Below the pieces are notes generated by a model. That model had not been told where the DNA came from. It saw only the letters and a program-made list of their open reading frames with translations, and made no database searches. A DNA stretch of 64,000 nt from Cymbomonas tetramitiformis (taxonomy: Eukaryota; Chlorophyta; Pyramimonadophyceae; Pyramimonadales; Pyramimonadaceae): the NCBI GenBank assembly GCA_001247695.2, contig LGRX02035108.1, forward strand, positions 1 to 64,000. Reading direction: 5' to 3'. Below are positions 9,917 through 19,726 of this stretch, piece after piece. Made by a program: the position numbers and the translations under genes. Position 1 is the first letter of the stretch; each line of letters opens with the position of its first letter.

Positions 9917-12173
9917 CGAGCCCTCCTCCCACTCAACCAGCTCGTTGTGCTTCTTCAACAAGTCCTGCACGACTTTCGGTTCGACATCCCGGTTCAGGCG
10001 AGCCAAGTTACTTGTCTTGGAGCCAGTGGCGTCGAAGAAAGTACCATCGTGCCTATAAACAAAAGTTTAACACCCATCACCTTTCCGCATGAAAAAATAG
10101 TTCAAGGTTTTAACCAAACCGTGGTAGGTGGACTTACTTTCCGGCGCTCAAGTCCTCCAAGAACTTGGACGCCTCGTTCGATTTTTTCGCCTTCCCCTTG
10201 CCGCTTTGAAGCTCTAGCTGTGTGCGGACTTCTTGACGAAGCAGCACAAACGAGCACAAGTCCGTGAACGCGCGTGTGGTTCCGATGAAGCCCAGAGTCG
10301 CGCATTGCTTCTTCTTCTTGAGGTGGAGCTCGCCACTCTCGTCCTTCACGGAGAACTTGACGTTCTCGTTCACCTTGAGGAAAACCTGAGACATGTGTTT
10401 GTCTTTAGGCGGGATGGTTGAATATAACATAATAAAATAAAGTCCGGCATCGGCCGTACCTGATATCTCTGTGTCGGATTAAGACGCTGGAACTCCTTGT
10501 TGTCGTACAAGGAGTTGAAGCCGTAGGGGGAATCCTTCCCCAAAGCTTCGCAGTTCTCGCGAAGCAAGGCCTCCAGCCGCTCGTCGGGCCCGATCACCTT
10601 TTCGTGGATGTGGGCTATCCTCTTGAAGAACATCAACGAATATAAAGAAGGGTCGATGTGAGAGAATAAAACAACCAGCTTCCCTGGTTTGGCCACGGCC
10701 TTGTCAATGGAGGACATCAGCCATTTGAAGGAGGTGTAATCGTCGAAAAAAGTCTTTTTCTTGGACCCCTTCTCGTTCTGCACGATGCGTGAGAGTGCGA
10801 GGCATGTGACCTCCTCCTTCGTGATGTCCTCCGACACCACGATGACATTGCACTCCAGAAACCTTTTGTCCCGGGCCTCCAGTTTTTTCCCGCCTACCAC
10901 GGCGCCATCTTGGAAGGCACGAGTGAAAAACTCGTGCCTTCCATGTCCATCGATGGCGATGTAACTCTTACTGAAAACAGAAACAAACATAGCACGCCAT
11001 TAAATACGACAAAGAACACGGTTCCAGGTTTAGAGAAACTATTTATATTAAAAAATACAAGTTGTTGTTTACTCTAGCTAAAGCTACCACTGACTGTCCA
11101 ACATCCACTGAGGACATTGCTTCCTACGTCTTTTGGCATCACGCTCAGCTTTGTTTTTATTCTGCAAGCGCCTCTTTGCTACTGCTACATCCGGAACGTC
11201 GTACCAGCCACGAAACTTGCTGGAAACTACTAGCTCATTTTCTGAGCTTTCTTCATACAAAAACAACACTCGCTCCAACATGTCTTGTTCTTCCATCGAG
11301 CACGAGTCACACAGGGAGGCAGCAGACCTGCAGCATGCGAAGCAAATAAACAGCAAGAAAGTCACCATGCAAAACCAAGAAGAGCTCAAGCACTAACCTC
11401 TTTTGGATGAAGTTTAGAAAAGAGTTCATCGATGAACGCTTTTTAAAAAACACTGCTAAAAAAACAAGTGTTTTGACCGGTTTAAAGAAAAGCGTTCATC
11501 GATGAACTCTTTCTTTATTTTGTTGCTGAAGCTTGAGTTTTTTAAACTGTTTTTAAGAAAAGCGTTCATCGATGAGCGCTTTCCTTGCTTTCCCTATTTT
11601 TTTCCTGAGAAAAAAGCTGAATCACACAGAAATATCGCAGCTTTTGCAACTCCAAAGCGCAAAGTTTTAAGAAAAATACAAGGAAAACTAAGAAAAGCGC
11701 TCATCGATGGACGCTTTCTTAAAAACAGTTTAAAAAACTCAAGCTTCAGCAACAAAATAAAGAAAGCGTTCATCGATGAACACTTTTCTTTAAACCGGTC
11801 AAAACACTTGTTTCTTTAGCAGTGTTTTTTAAAAAGCGTTCATCGATGAACTCTTTTCTACACTTGTCTTCTCTTCCTTTTGTCAGCGCAGTTCTTGAAG
11901 AAGGTTTAGTGAAACTTACCCGTGGGCCTTCGGATCTTCTTTTTTTGCGCGGCGCCAGATCATCGTTTGGGAAAGGTCGATGCCGTTTTTCTCAACGGAC
12001 TTCTCCACGTTGAGACCGTTGTGGTTGTGGCCTCTTGGGTTGTCGCTGAAAGAGCAGTCGGCGAGTTTAAGCACCTTCTGCTCAACAAAGCGTTGCTCCA
12101 TGACGTCAGCGTATACCAATCTTTCGGTGTTGGCATCCCCGGACTTTTTTGTGCTTCCTTTCTTTGGAGGCAT
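9899..12173 (-). CDS. ParB-like protein, five exons, 468 aa
   Basis: Exons are 12173-11920, 11327-11088, 10970-10460, 10385-10138 and 10052-9899. All four introns are GT-AG (592, 117, 74 and 85 bp), the phases match at every joint, and the total is 1407 nt ending in TAA. Exon 1 holds a ParB box-I-like region: basic N terminus, then ADCSFSDNPRG with the NPR signature and a following helix ending NGIDLSQ. Exon 3 opens with YIAIDGHGRHEFF, matching the GHxR box of ParB/Srx-type nucleotide-binding folds. About 100 residues rich in Lys/Arg separate the two boxes, longer than in bacterial ParB. The C-terminal half has no motif I know. In bacteria and phages this fold partners with beta-class DNA methyltransferases, and the next gene on this strand is one. 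The family call is by motif only. Confidence 0.68.
11405..11868. mobile_element. Fold-back element filling intron 1 of the ParB-like gene
   Basis: The left and right halves are inverted copies (TAGAAAAGAGTTCATCGATG at one edge, its complement at the other). Six palindromes centred on CATCGATG (core GCGTTCATCGATGAACGC) lie symmetrically near 11431, 11502, 11570, 11707, 11775 and 11847. The element makes up most of the 592-bp intron and leaves short flanks with the splice sites. Confidence 0.8.
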
Positions 12174-12610
12174 GTTTGCTTGTTTCTTTTGACTTTAAAT
12201 CTTTGCGCTTTTTCTTTGGCGGCTTGAGTTCTTTACTAGCTCTCAACTGTCTTAAGGTTTTCTTCGACTTCTCTTTCCGACACACGTCGACTCCTTTGGT
12301 CAGTGTCGTTCTCGACTCGATATTTTTCGCCTCGATATTTTTTTCCCCCAAATTTTCAAAGCGTCTCCTCGAGTCGAATATTTTCAAGGTCTCGCCTCGA
12401 CTCGATTTTTTCCTTCGCCTTCTCTTTCCGACACAGCTAGACTCGTTTGGTCGGTGTCGTTCTCGACTCGACTCGCAAATTTCCCAGCCGTCGCCTCGAC
12501 TCGATTTTATTTTGGCGTCGCCACGACTAGAGTTTTTTAAGGCCTCCCCTCGACTCGACACTTTCTCTTTGGGAGTGCATTTTTTGTACCGACTTCCTAA
12601 GGCTAATGCC
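12174..12610. promoter_or_regulatory. Divergent intergenic region with CTCGACTCGA-rich duplications
   Basis: This lies between the start of the ParB-like gene (minus) and the next gene (plus), so it should hold both promoters. It contains two copies of a roughly 110-130 bp unit (around 12262 and 12418) with CTTCTCTTTCCGACACA and repeated CTCGACTCGA words. The repeated words are the only candidate regulatory sites I see. Confidence 0.45.
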
Positions 12611-13500
12611 ATGTCCACTCAATTTGTTACTTTTCGCTGCCTTGAAACCGGGGATGTCGTTCGTGAAATTCCCATTGTTTGGCATCTTGGAGACCCTTTT
12701 GTGACTAGCGACACACTTTGCAATGTTTTTAGTCTTGACAAGAAAGAAGATCTTTCCGTCACCTCCGAGTTCGATGACTCCGTCGCTTGCTCTTTGGACC
12801 TGTTTCCCGTTCACTCTGGCTTCTTGCACAATGTGTACGGTACTCCTACCGACGACAACATGCCAATATTGGTAAGCGACAGCGAAAGCGATGACAGCGA
12901 CGATGAAGAAGACATTGTTTACACCGGCGAGTGCAAGACTCCCCGGTTCTCACCAAACACGAAGCCCAAGCCCACGGAGTCCGTCGCTTCGACAAACCTT
13001 TCCAAGTCCGACTCGACTTCCAGTCGCGCCTCTTCTTTTAAGTGGCCCGCAGATTGCAAACGTGTGAACAAGGTCCCCTTCGACGTCGATGGCAATGTCA
13101 CTTTTGGTCACCACATGTCCTCACCTCTTCCTAAACCAACCGGGAAGGGCGGTTTACCGCTGAACAAACTTGACTTCCATGTCACGAACCGTTCTTGGGC
13201 CCACGCCTGCGCCACAACTTGGGCGGAGGTAACCCGACAAGATGCCGTCAAGGACTGCAACTCTCAGGTTCGACTTCAAAACTGCCTTGGAGAAAAACTT
13301 TGCAGGAATACGGAGTGCTCTTTCTTTAAAACCCACGACAAAGAGTTCGTTCAAAAAAGTTTTCAACGACGTGGCAAACGCTCCGCTTCTGCTTTCCTCG
13401 GAGTTGAGGTATTTTAATCCCAAGGTTTTCCCGTACCCTTTCACCACTTTTCCAATAAGACCTTACGCTTTTCTTTTCTTCTTTTAGACTGGAGAGGTGG
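12611..13500 (+). CDS. Acidic protein with Cys motif, divergent from the ParB-like gene; 3' truncated
   Basis: The ATG at 12611 opens 269 codons. The protein has an N-terminal structured segment, an acidic run (SDSESDDSDDEED), a Ser/Pro linker, then a Cys cluster (CLGEKLCRNTECSFF). A good donor (GTATTT after GAG at about 13408) and an acceptor with a long pyrimidine tract (CTTCTTTTAG at 13487) suggest splicing to TGEVVLVHES, after which a palindromic insertion cuts the reading. The Cys cluster resembles that of the next gene (CGGALSCENDACVVF), so the two may be paralogues, possibly DNA-binding parts of mobile-element proteins. I do not recognise the family. Confidence 0.45.
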
Positions 13501-13502
13501 TA

Positions 13503-13586
13503 TTGGTCCACGAAAGTCGTCCGTCCGTCCGTCCGTCCACTGTCCGTCCACTGTGGACGGACGGACGAACGACGTGGACCAAACAT
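13503..13586. repeat. Short palindromic insertion of CGTCC/GGACG units
   Basis: An imperfect inverted repeat runs from TTGGTCCACG to CGTGGACCAA with tandem CGTC units in each arm. It interrupts the likely second exon of the preceding gene. Confidence 0.7.
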
Positions 13587-13599
13587 TCTTAACATTCTA

Positions 13600-13948
13600 A
13601 GATTTCGCAAATTAGGGCGCCCATACTTAAGCCCATACTTAAGGAGTGCAACGCGTCGGCCCGCGTCGACGCCTACGTTTTCCAATACTTAAGAAAAATT
13701 AATTTTTTTCTTCATACTTAAGGAATATACACTAACTCCCCCCTCCCCCCCTAACCAGGGACTAATGGGGTATAACCCAGTCGTCTGCGAGTGGCAAACG
13801 TGCGTCAGAGACACGAACCTAACCACAGAGCTTGACAATCGTATACGATTGTCAAACGTGTTTCATATTTTTTTTCATATTTTTCTCATGCCTATATAGG
13901 GTATTATTTTCATAAAATAATTCATTTTTCATGGTACCTTAGGAAACC
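13600..13948 (+). promoter_or_regulatory. AT-rich upstream region of the following gene
   Basis: It holds repeated CCATACTTAAG words (13621-13730) and a small hairpin around 13690-13725. A GCCTATATAGGG segment at about 13890 could serve as a TATA element 50-60 bp before the ATG at 13949. No coding signal. Confidence 0.35.
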
Positions 13949-15150
13949 ATGCCGGCTTCCCTGCGATACGGTAATCATGCTTTGGATGTCCCGCATACCG
14001 TGCCAATATCTCTTCCGTTACTACAGGCCTTGTTTCCAACCCTTACCGACACCCCGATGCTTCTTCACCTGCGCAGCGCAGAAGACGTGCAACCTGTCGA
14101 ACTCGGTACCGTGTTCCCTGACGGAGCTGTCGTACTTGTGATCGGTGGTGTCAGTTCAACCCCCGGATCTAGTGACGTGAAGACCGGTTGTGTGAATGCT
14201 GAAACAGCCACACACGAATCTTCCCAAGCATCAGCTTCTCCGCCTCGCCCTGAAATAAAGCATGAAAATTTAGTTTTTGACTTAACCGAATCGCCTCCAC
14301 CGCCAAAAGAACCGTATGAATCTATGAAATCCTCCAGCGCTGGACAAGAACCAAAGCTCAAGCACAAGGTCAAATCGGAATATACAGCCTATGCCGGACC
14401 AGCTATTCCGATAGATTTTTCTCAGCATGTTGATTTGTCCCAAGACGTAGCGCCAGGTCAGCCTGGCGAGCTTGTCGATGAACTGCCAGTACCTCTCCTT
14501 CCGGGGGTAGTTTACAAGCCACGTGCTGGACATTTCTCTCCTTGGAGAGATTTCTTAAAATACGATCCGCAGACCTGGATGCGTTCTGGGAACAAAAGGC
14601 GTATCAGAGGCCGTCTTACTAGAACTACTCGATGTGGTGGGGCTTTATCCTGCGAGAACGATGCATGTGTAGTGTTTCGTAAAACGGGTGATCGTAACCG
14701 TTTCCAATTCACCGGTACCTTTAAGAACCGCAATCTGGCGTGCGCCCTTTGCAACGCTGCGCCTACTCATTCCGGCAATTGTCCGTTTGAAGTAACCATC
14801 CAAGAAGACTCCGATTGGAACATCCTCCAGCTGTCTACTAGCTCCCTTGGACACAACCATTCCGTGTTGTCCACCGACAACCCCAGCGTGGGTGAGCTAA
14901 AAGCAGCTAAGACTAGGGCTGAGGAGGTTCTAAACACCGGCGGAGTTCGAAACGTATGCCAGGTGAAAAGGACTTTACTCGCGGAAACCGTCTTTCCAAA
15001 AGACTCTTCTTTTGACCCTAGCCAGCTACCAGACATCGCGAGGAAAATGAACGTGATTGATAAGGCAGTGGACCAGAATCTCGTGCGAGGTCGTCGACAG
15101 GATGAGGGCATGCAAGCCGTTTCCCAATGGGCTGCTACTGTGCCTGTCAA
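13949..15150 (+). CDS. Zinc-motif protein, interrupted by a non-LTR element
   Basis: The ATG at 13949 follows an AT-rich leader. After an N-terminal domain of about 70 residues and a Pro/Ser/acidic linker, residues 200-320 contain two cysteine-histidine clusters: CGGALSCENDACVVF, then CALCNAAPTHSGNCPF followed by SLGHNHS. The spacing recalls the zinc-binding N-terminal domains (FLYWCH/WRKY-GCM1 type) of Mutator-like transposases. About 30 residues after the last recognisable helix the frame runs into antisense sequence of the adjoining element, so the C-terminal catalytic part is lost or displaced. I infer a broken mobile-element transposase or a domesticated relative. Confidence 0.5.
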
Positions 15151-15194
15151 AACTCCTCGGGCGTGCTCCCATCGAGGACACCGCTGCCAGGGAC

Positions 15195-16382
15195 TCACAC
15201 CAGCTCGGACTGATATCGCCGTCCTGCATTATGCAGTCCATGCTGATTTTTCGCCGGTGGCTGCCATTGCCCCTTGGTGGCAGTCATCCTTTCTTTTACT
15301 GGCTTTTGTATCGACTTCCTGTAGGCGTCGGCCGCCGCCCTATTGGTGATCCCCCATTTGCTAACCGCTTCATTGAAGTGGGTGGGCCAGTGTCCCCCTG
15401 GGCATGTTTTTTGGAAGTGCATCCATGCTTTGGTGGCCAGCAGGACCCATGTCCCACAGCTGTAGTGGTCCTGTGCGTTTTGGTTGCCTATGTTCATGAG
15501 TTCGACGGTTGTCTCCTTGCCTAGTGCCTTGGCCAGGTGTTCTGCCCAGGTGGTCATTTCGGCTATCAGTCTTTTGGTGTTGAGAAGGGTTGCCTTGGTT
15601 TTCCCACTCGAGGAGTCATATACCCACAGTTTCAGTTTGTTGTTTTCTTTGTCCGGGCCTGCTAATACCACTCTCCAGTGTTTGCCATCGCACACCGGTA
15701 TGCAGAAGCTTCTAGAGTCCTTGAGCATCTGTAGCGCTTTCGCTGTGTGTGGTTTGCTGTTGTCTCCTGGTTGGAGGGTTTCTCTCATCGTGGCTATTAC
15801 CAGGGGTGGCAATGGGTTGTCTTCGTACATTGCGTGGGCGTGTCTAATTTGGTGTGCGTTAAGCCTACCTTTCATTTCGAACAGCCCTTTCGTGGTTGTG
15901 TCGTACGGGTATGTTTCCGTGTGGGTTTGGCTCCCCCCGCCCATCATGTTTCGTTCCCGGTTTGCGGCTTGTCTTTTTACCCTTTGTTTTATCATCCTCA
16001 TTAGTCGTTTGTCCTTCGTTGGGGTGCCTTCCCTTATTGTGGTTACCGCATGCTCTGGTTTCCTCGTTCTGACAAGCATGGGTCTGCCATTACGGTTAAT
16101 CAGTGTGAGTAGTTTGTATCCGTAGGGTGGCTGGGGGTTCCATGTTGCTGCATTTTTTGCTGTTGTTCGCTTCCTTCTGTACCTGCGACTGCTCGTTCTC
16201 CCGTTGTGTTCATTTCGCCCCCCCTCTCTCTTGCGAGCCCGTGAAGTCCCTTCCTGTCTGAGCGTTACCACCAGCATGACGAGCAGCGGGGTTATGGTGA
16301 CCGCAATTTTTTGTATCCGTCCGGTCACTTCCCCTCGTGGCGAGTACGTGTTCGTGTAAAAAAAACTGTTGTGTTTCAGCAT
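15195..16382 (-). CDS. Ulp1-like (C48) cysteine protease domain, copy B
   Basis: The 395-codon frame has a basic N-terminal region (about residues 50-150) and then the protease fold. CDGKHWRVVLAG holds the catalytic His, LWVYDS the Asp, and QNAQDHYSCGTWV the Gln and nucleophilic Cys in the order and spacing of Ulp1/SENP enzymes. Such proteases cleave SUMO-type linkages and are often captured by eukaryotic transposons. All four catalytic positions are present, so the domain may be active. The first Met of the open frame lies in a low-complexity stretch, and the true N terminus probably joins the upstream frame near 16400-16600. Confidence 0.72.
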   Translation of the reverse strand: MLKHNSFFYTNTYSPRGEVTGRIQKIAVTITPLLVMLVVTLRQEGTSRARKREGGRNEHNGRTSSRRYRRKRTTAKNAATWNPQPPYGYKLLTLINRNGRPMLVRTRKPEHAVTTIREGTPTKDKRLMRMIKQRVKRQAANRERNMMGGGSQTHTETYPYDTTTKGLFEMKGRLNAHQIRHAHAMYEDNPLPPLVIATMRETLQPGDNSKPHTAKALQMLKDSRSFCIPVCDGKHWRVVLAGPDKENNKLKLWVYDSSSGKTKATLLNTKRLIAEMTTWAEHLAKALGKETTVELMNIGNQNAQDHYSCGTWVLLATKAWMHFQKTCPGGHWPTHFNEAVSKWGITNRAAADAYRKSIQKPVKERMTATKGQWQPPAKNQHGLHNAGRRYQSELV

Positions 16383-16627
16383 TTTTTTCGAAGTTCTTCA
16401 TTTTTACGTAGAGCATTTTAGGAATTCACTTGTGGTCGAGTGTTCCCGCACCTCTGCGTGCCCCCTATCCCTGTCTTTCCTGCTGAAGAGCATGGGAGTG
16501 CGTTCCATGGCCTTCAGCCATCTGGCCTTCGAGTCCTCCTTGATCCTGTCCAGAGGTCATGCAGTGTTCGCCGCATGGTACTCCGTGATCGTGATATCAG
16601 TAAGCCCTCGGTCCCGCCATGTTTGTC

Positions 16628-18815
16628 TCATGGCCCTTGCGGCCTCTGGGGTGCGGTCTTCCTTGGGAACCTCACTCCCCGCGTTCCCCCACCCTTGTCT
16701 GCGCGACATGCTCGGAATTTCCCATTTCCGCGTCGGGTGGGGGTCGAAGATCGCATGTCATACTGACTGGCGGTATCCATCGCGTTTTTAGCCGCTGCCA
16801 TGTCGGACACTGCATTCATCGTGTGGATCCCCGGGTTAGCCGGCCTGAGATTTCGCAGCGTGTGGTATTTACAGACTGTGCAGTACGTACTGCGTTGTAG
16901 GGCTTTCCCGATAACGTCCGCTGCCCCCTCCGGGTCCGGGCAGAATTTTTGCCAGCCCTCCGCGTTGGCAACAACTAGGATTCTCACTCCCCAGTTGCTG
17001 TAGTCCTTCTTCGTGACTCCTGATACTGTGGTGCCCCCCAGTGGTCTGGGGGAAGGAATGTGAAACTTTTCCTTGGGATTACTGTACTCCGAACTCATGT
17101 ATTCTGGTGTCCCCATATCTTCTGCAGTAGGCCTTGGCTGGTGTCCTCGTCCAGGCCGGGTAAATCCCCACCCCCAGTACCGGGGTTTTCGCCATGGTGG
17201 ACATCAGAGCCTCCTGGAGAGCTCTATCTAGGTCCGCCGCTGTGTACTCCGGGTTGAACTCAAAGGCACCCAGCTCCCCCCAGTGGGTGTCCCACGCAGA
17301 CCCTTTGGACCCGAAAATCTTGTCCCTGTCGAACTTGGAGCAGTATGTCACCGTGTGACTGTGAACGTTAAGCGGCGACGCGAATACCTCCGCCTGGATT
17401 CCAAAGGCCTCCTGGAGCGCCTGCATAATTTCTGGAGGGAGCGTCCAGTGATTCTGCAGTGCAGTTTTCTTGACCTCCTCCTCCTCTTCGCAGGAGTACC
17501 TTTTGAGTAGGAGGACTATCTCTGTGGCGAACCCGTGGACCGTGCCCAGCTGCGGCTCCCGCTCCTCGAAGGATCGCCGTCGCTCCTCTCCCGCCGGTGT
17601 GTGGATCTGATCTGTGCTGTCCGTGCCCGTTGCGGCCACATATCTGTCGTAGAGTCTGTCGAGTACCCCTTCTTTGAGAGCACCCACCATCTTGCCACGC
17701 TCGTCGTGTGCGAACACGTGGTGCCTGCCTTCTTCCGTCGTGAGCGTGCACCTGCCCGAGGGTGCGGCGTCCCAGTCTGGGTTGAAGGGCTCGGTGTCTA
17801 TGTTAAGCTTGATGACTCCCGGCCAGTAGTGGGCGTGCTTCGTAGGAGTCCCCGACAGTGGTTCCCGATCCGTGGGGCGCCGAGCCTGTTGATCTTCTCT
17901 CTCCCTGTTATGGAACGAGTCTGCCGCTCGCTCGGCCTGGCTCGGGTCCATCCCCTCTACTCCTCCGGTCAGCAGGGTGTCTTCCGCGACCCATGCCTCC
18001 CCTTGTGGGTGTACTGGCCCGAGCAGGTACTCCTTGCCTCCCCGGTGTGTCCTGACCGCCAGGATCGTGGTGCGCGCGGACGCCCTGACGGTCCGGGGCT
18101 CCGCACCCATTTCCGCAAGCGCTTCGGGGTCATGGGCAACCGTTGGGCCAGTGCCGACCGAGAGCTCCATGGTGTCAATCCTCCACCACCTGCTTCTGCT
18201 TCGGTAGTCGTTTATTGGAGGGTGTGTCGCCCAAACCACCTTTTCGCTGCTTACGAGGTGCGTGGTCATTAGCCTCACTGCATCTCTTGGGAACCCGCTT
18301 GTGGCTGCATGTCGGAATATCTCTCCCGTCCTGACGTCCCCTTTGGTCACTTGGGCGAGGACCCATTCCCCCAGCGTCACGACTTGCGTCGCGGTCTCCT
18401 TCCACGTCGTGCCTTTGCCGTCGTCCAGGCGAATCCCTGCCAGCGAGCGGGTTCCTGGTTCCCCCTGAGTCGCCTCACGTGGGGCTGCTCCTCGTGCGGG
18501 AGGGCCCGTTCTGGGTCCGTTCTCCTCTTTCGGGGGAATGTGTAGTGTCGGCCTGGTCCTTTTCGTGCCGACCCGCGGGTCCTCCGGGGCGCGCCCGAAG
18601 ATCCTTGGCACTACTCCGGCCTGGGTCTGCATATTCGGGTCATCCTCTCCGACCTGCACCTCGTGTGCCACCATTGGCCCCGCGCCGGCCACCGGGGTTT
18701 CGTCGCCTCCTTCCTCGAAGGAGATCGGGTCATGAGAGTCCCCCTCTCCGTGGAACACGTGGTGGCGTTCTCGTTGTTCCAGTTCTCCTATGCGCGCCAC
18801 GATTGGGCCCCGCAT
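16628..18815 (-). pseudogene. PCIF1-like methyltransferase domain in a non-LTR element, frameshifted
   Basis: The first frame (18815-17079) is 578 codons. Its N-terminal half is charged with no motif I know. From about residue 440 it reads EVFASPLNVHSH, then FGSKGSAWD, then GAFEFNPEYT, which lines up with the EAFASPLN, FGSLGSF and FEANPPF sequence of the PCIF1 (cap-adjacent m6A) methyltransferase family. The catalytic NPPF is NPEY here. A strand VLGVGIYPAW follows. The reading then shifts at about 17090 into a second frame (17116-16628) with KEKFHIPSPRPLGG and NWGVRILVVANAEG, matching the expected downstream strands. The altered motif and the frameshift argue against activity. Family assignment is by eye. 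Confidence 0.55.
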
Positions 18816-18824
18816 AGTTTCCCG

Positions 18825-19480
18825 CTACGCCTTGGAGGTCGCCGCCTCTCTGCCCTCAGGGGGTCCGTGCAGTCTGATCCAGGAATCCCATGTTGCCCCT
18901 GTGGCGGACCTGTTCCATTCCTGCCATTTGTCGACCATGTAGCACACCCAGACGCCACATTGGTATCCGTCTCGTTGGTGTGTGACCCCCATGTTGGCAA
19001 CCGTCATGGCAGTCGGCGGCCAGCCTGGCGGCCCTTCCAATTGTCTTAGCGCCGCCAAAAGGCGCTCGTCTCCCCCCCCATAGGGTCGTAGAGGTAGACC
19101 GAGACGCTGGAGTCTTCGTTCCTTCCGAAGAGGAGCACGTTCCAGTGGCTGCCGTCACAAGTCAAGACGAAGGGAAATCCCCCAGCACGGACTTTTTCCA
19201 TCGTGTTGCGCATCTGCGTGTTGTATTGGTCTGATTGCTCGAACGTGATTCCGTTGAGAGCGTCCGCGAGTTTTGTCTGGTGCATCGACACCCACAGTGG
19301 CCAGGTTTGTTGTACAGAGGCTGTGGGTTTCCACCTGTATGGAGCTGAGCCACGCCTCCCTGCCCCTGGTATCCGAAAAGACCCCTTCTGTCATGTGCCT
19401 GGGGAGGTCCTCTCGCCGGGGTTCAGGTCCACTTCTTCCTCCCCCCGTCATGAGCCTGTCTGCTGTGGAATAATCCGCTT
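18825..19480 (-). pseudogene. Ulp1-like protease domain, copy A, frameshifted
   Basis: CDGSHWNVLLFG and VYLYDPMGG (19046-19291 frame) supply the His and Asp of a Ulp1-type protease. HQRDGYQCGVWV (18825-19058 frame) supplies the Gln and Cys. The pieces are in different frames, with shifts near 19270 and 19060. The core resembles copy B at 15.2-16.4 kb, so the element carries two members of the family. Confidence 0.65.
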
Positions 19481-19726
19481 GGTTTTCCCTCATTGCCCTC
19501 CTACAGTCCGTCGCCTCCCTCTCAGCGAGTCTTGCTCCGGCTCTGGCTGCATGTCGCAGATCTGAGAGGGCTTTTTTGGCTTTGGATCGTGCGCCCTTGG
19601 AGTCCAGCACCATGATCCTCTCTCCGGGCTCATTAATCAGGGTGGTTCTGACTCCAATATCATAGCATTTAAAGGCGTCCTCGTGGTCCGCTTCATCTTT
19701 GGCACAATAGCCTGCCGCCAATTGTC

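Noticed and set aside
12106..12618. 170-codon minus-strand ORF with SSRGD repeats
   Set aside because: It reads through the repeated CTCGACTCGA promoter region and overlaps the real ATG of the ParB-like gene in another frame.
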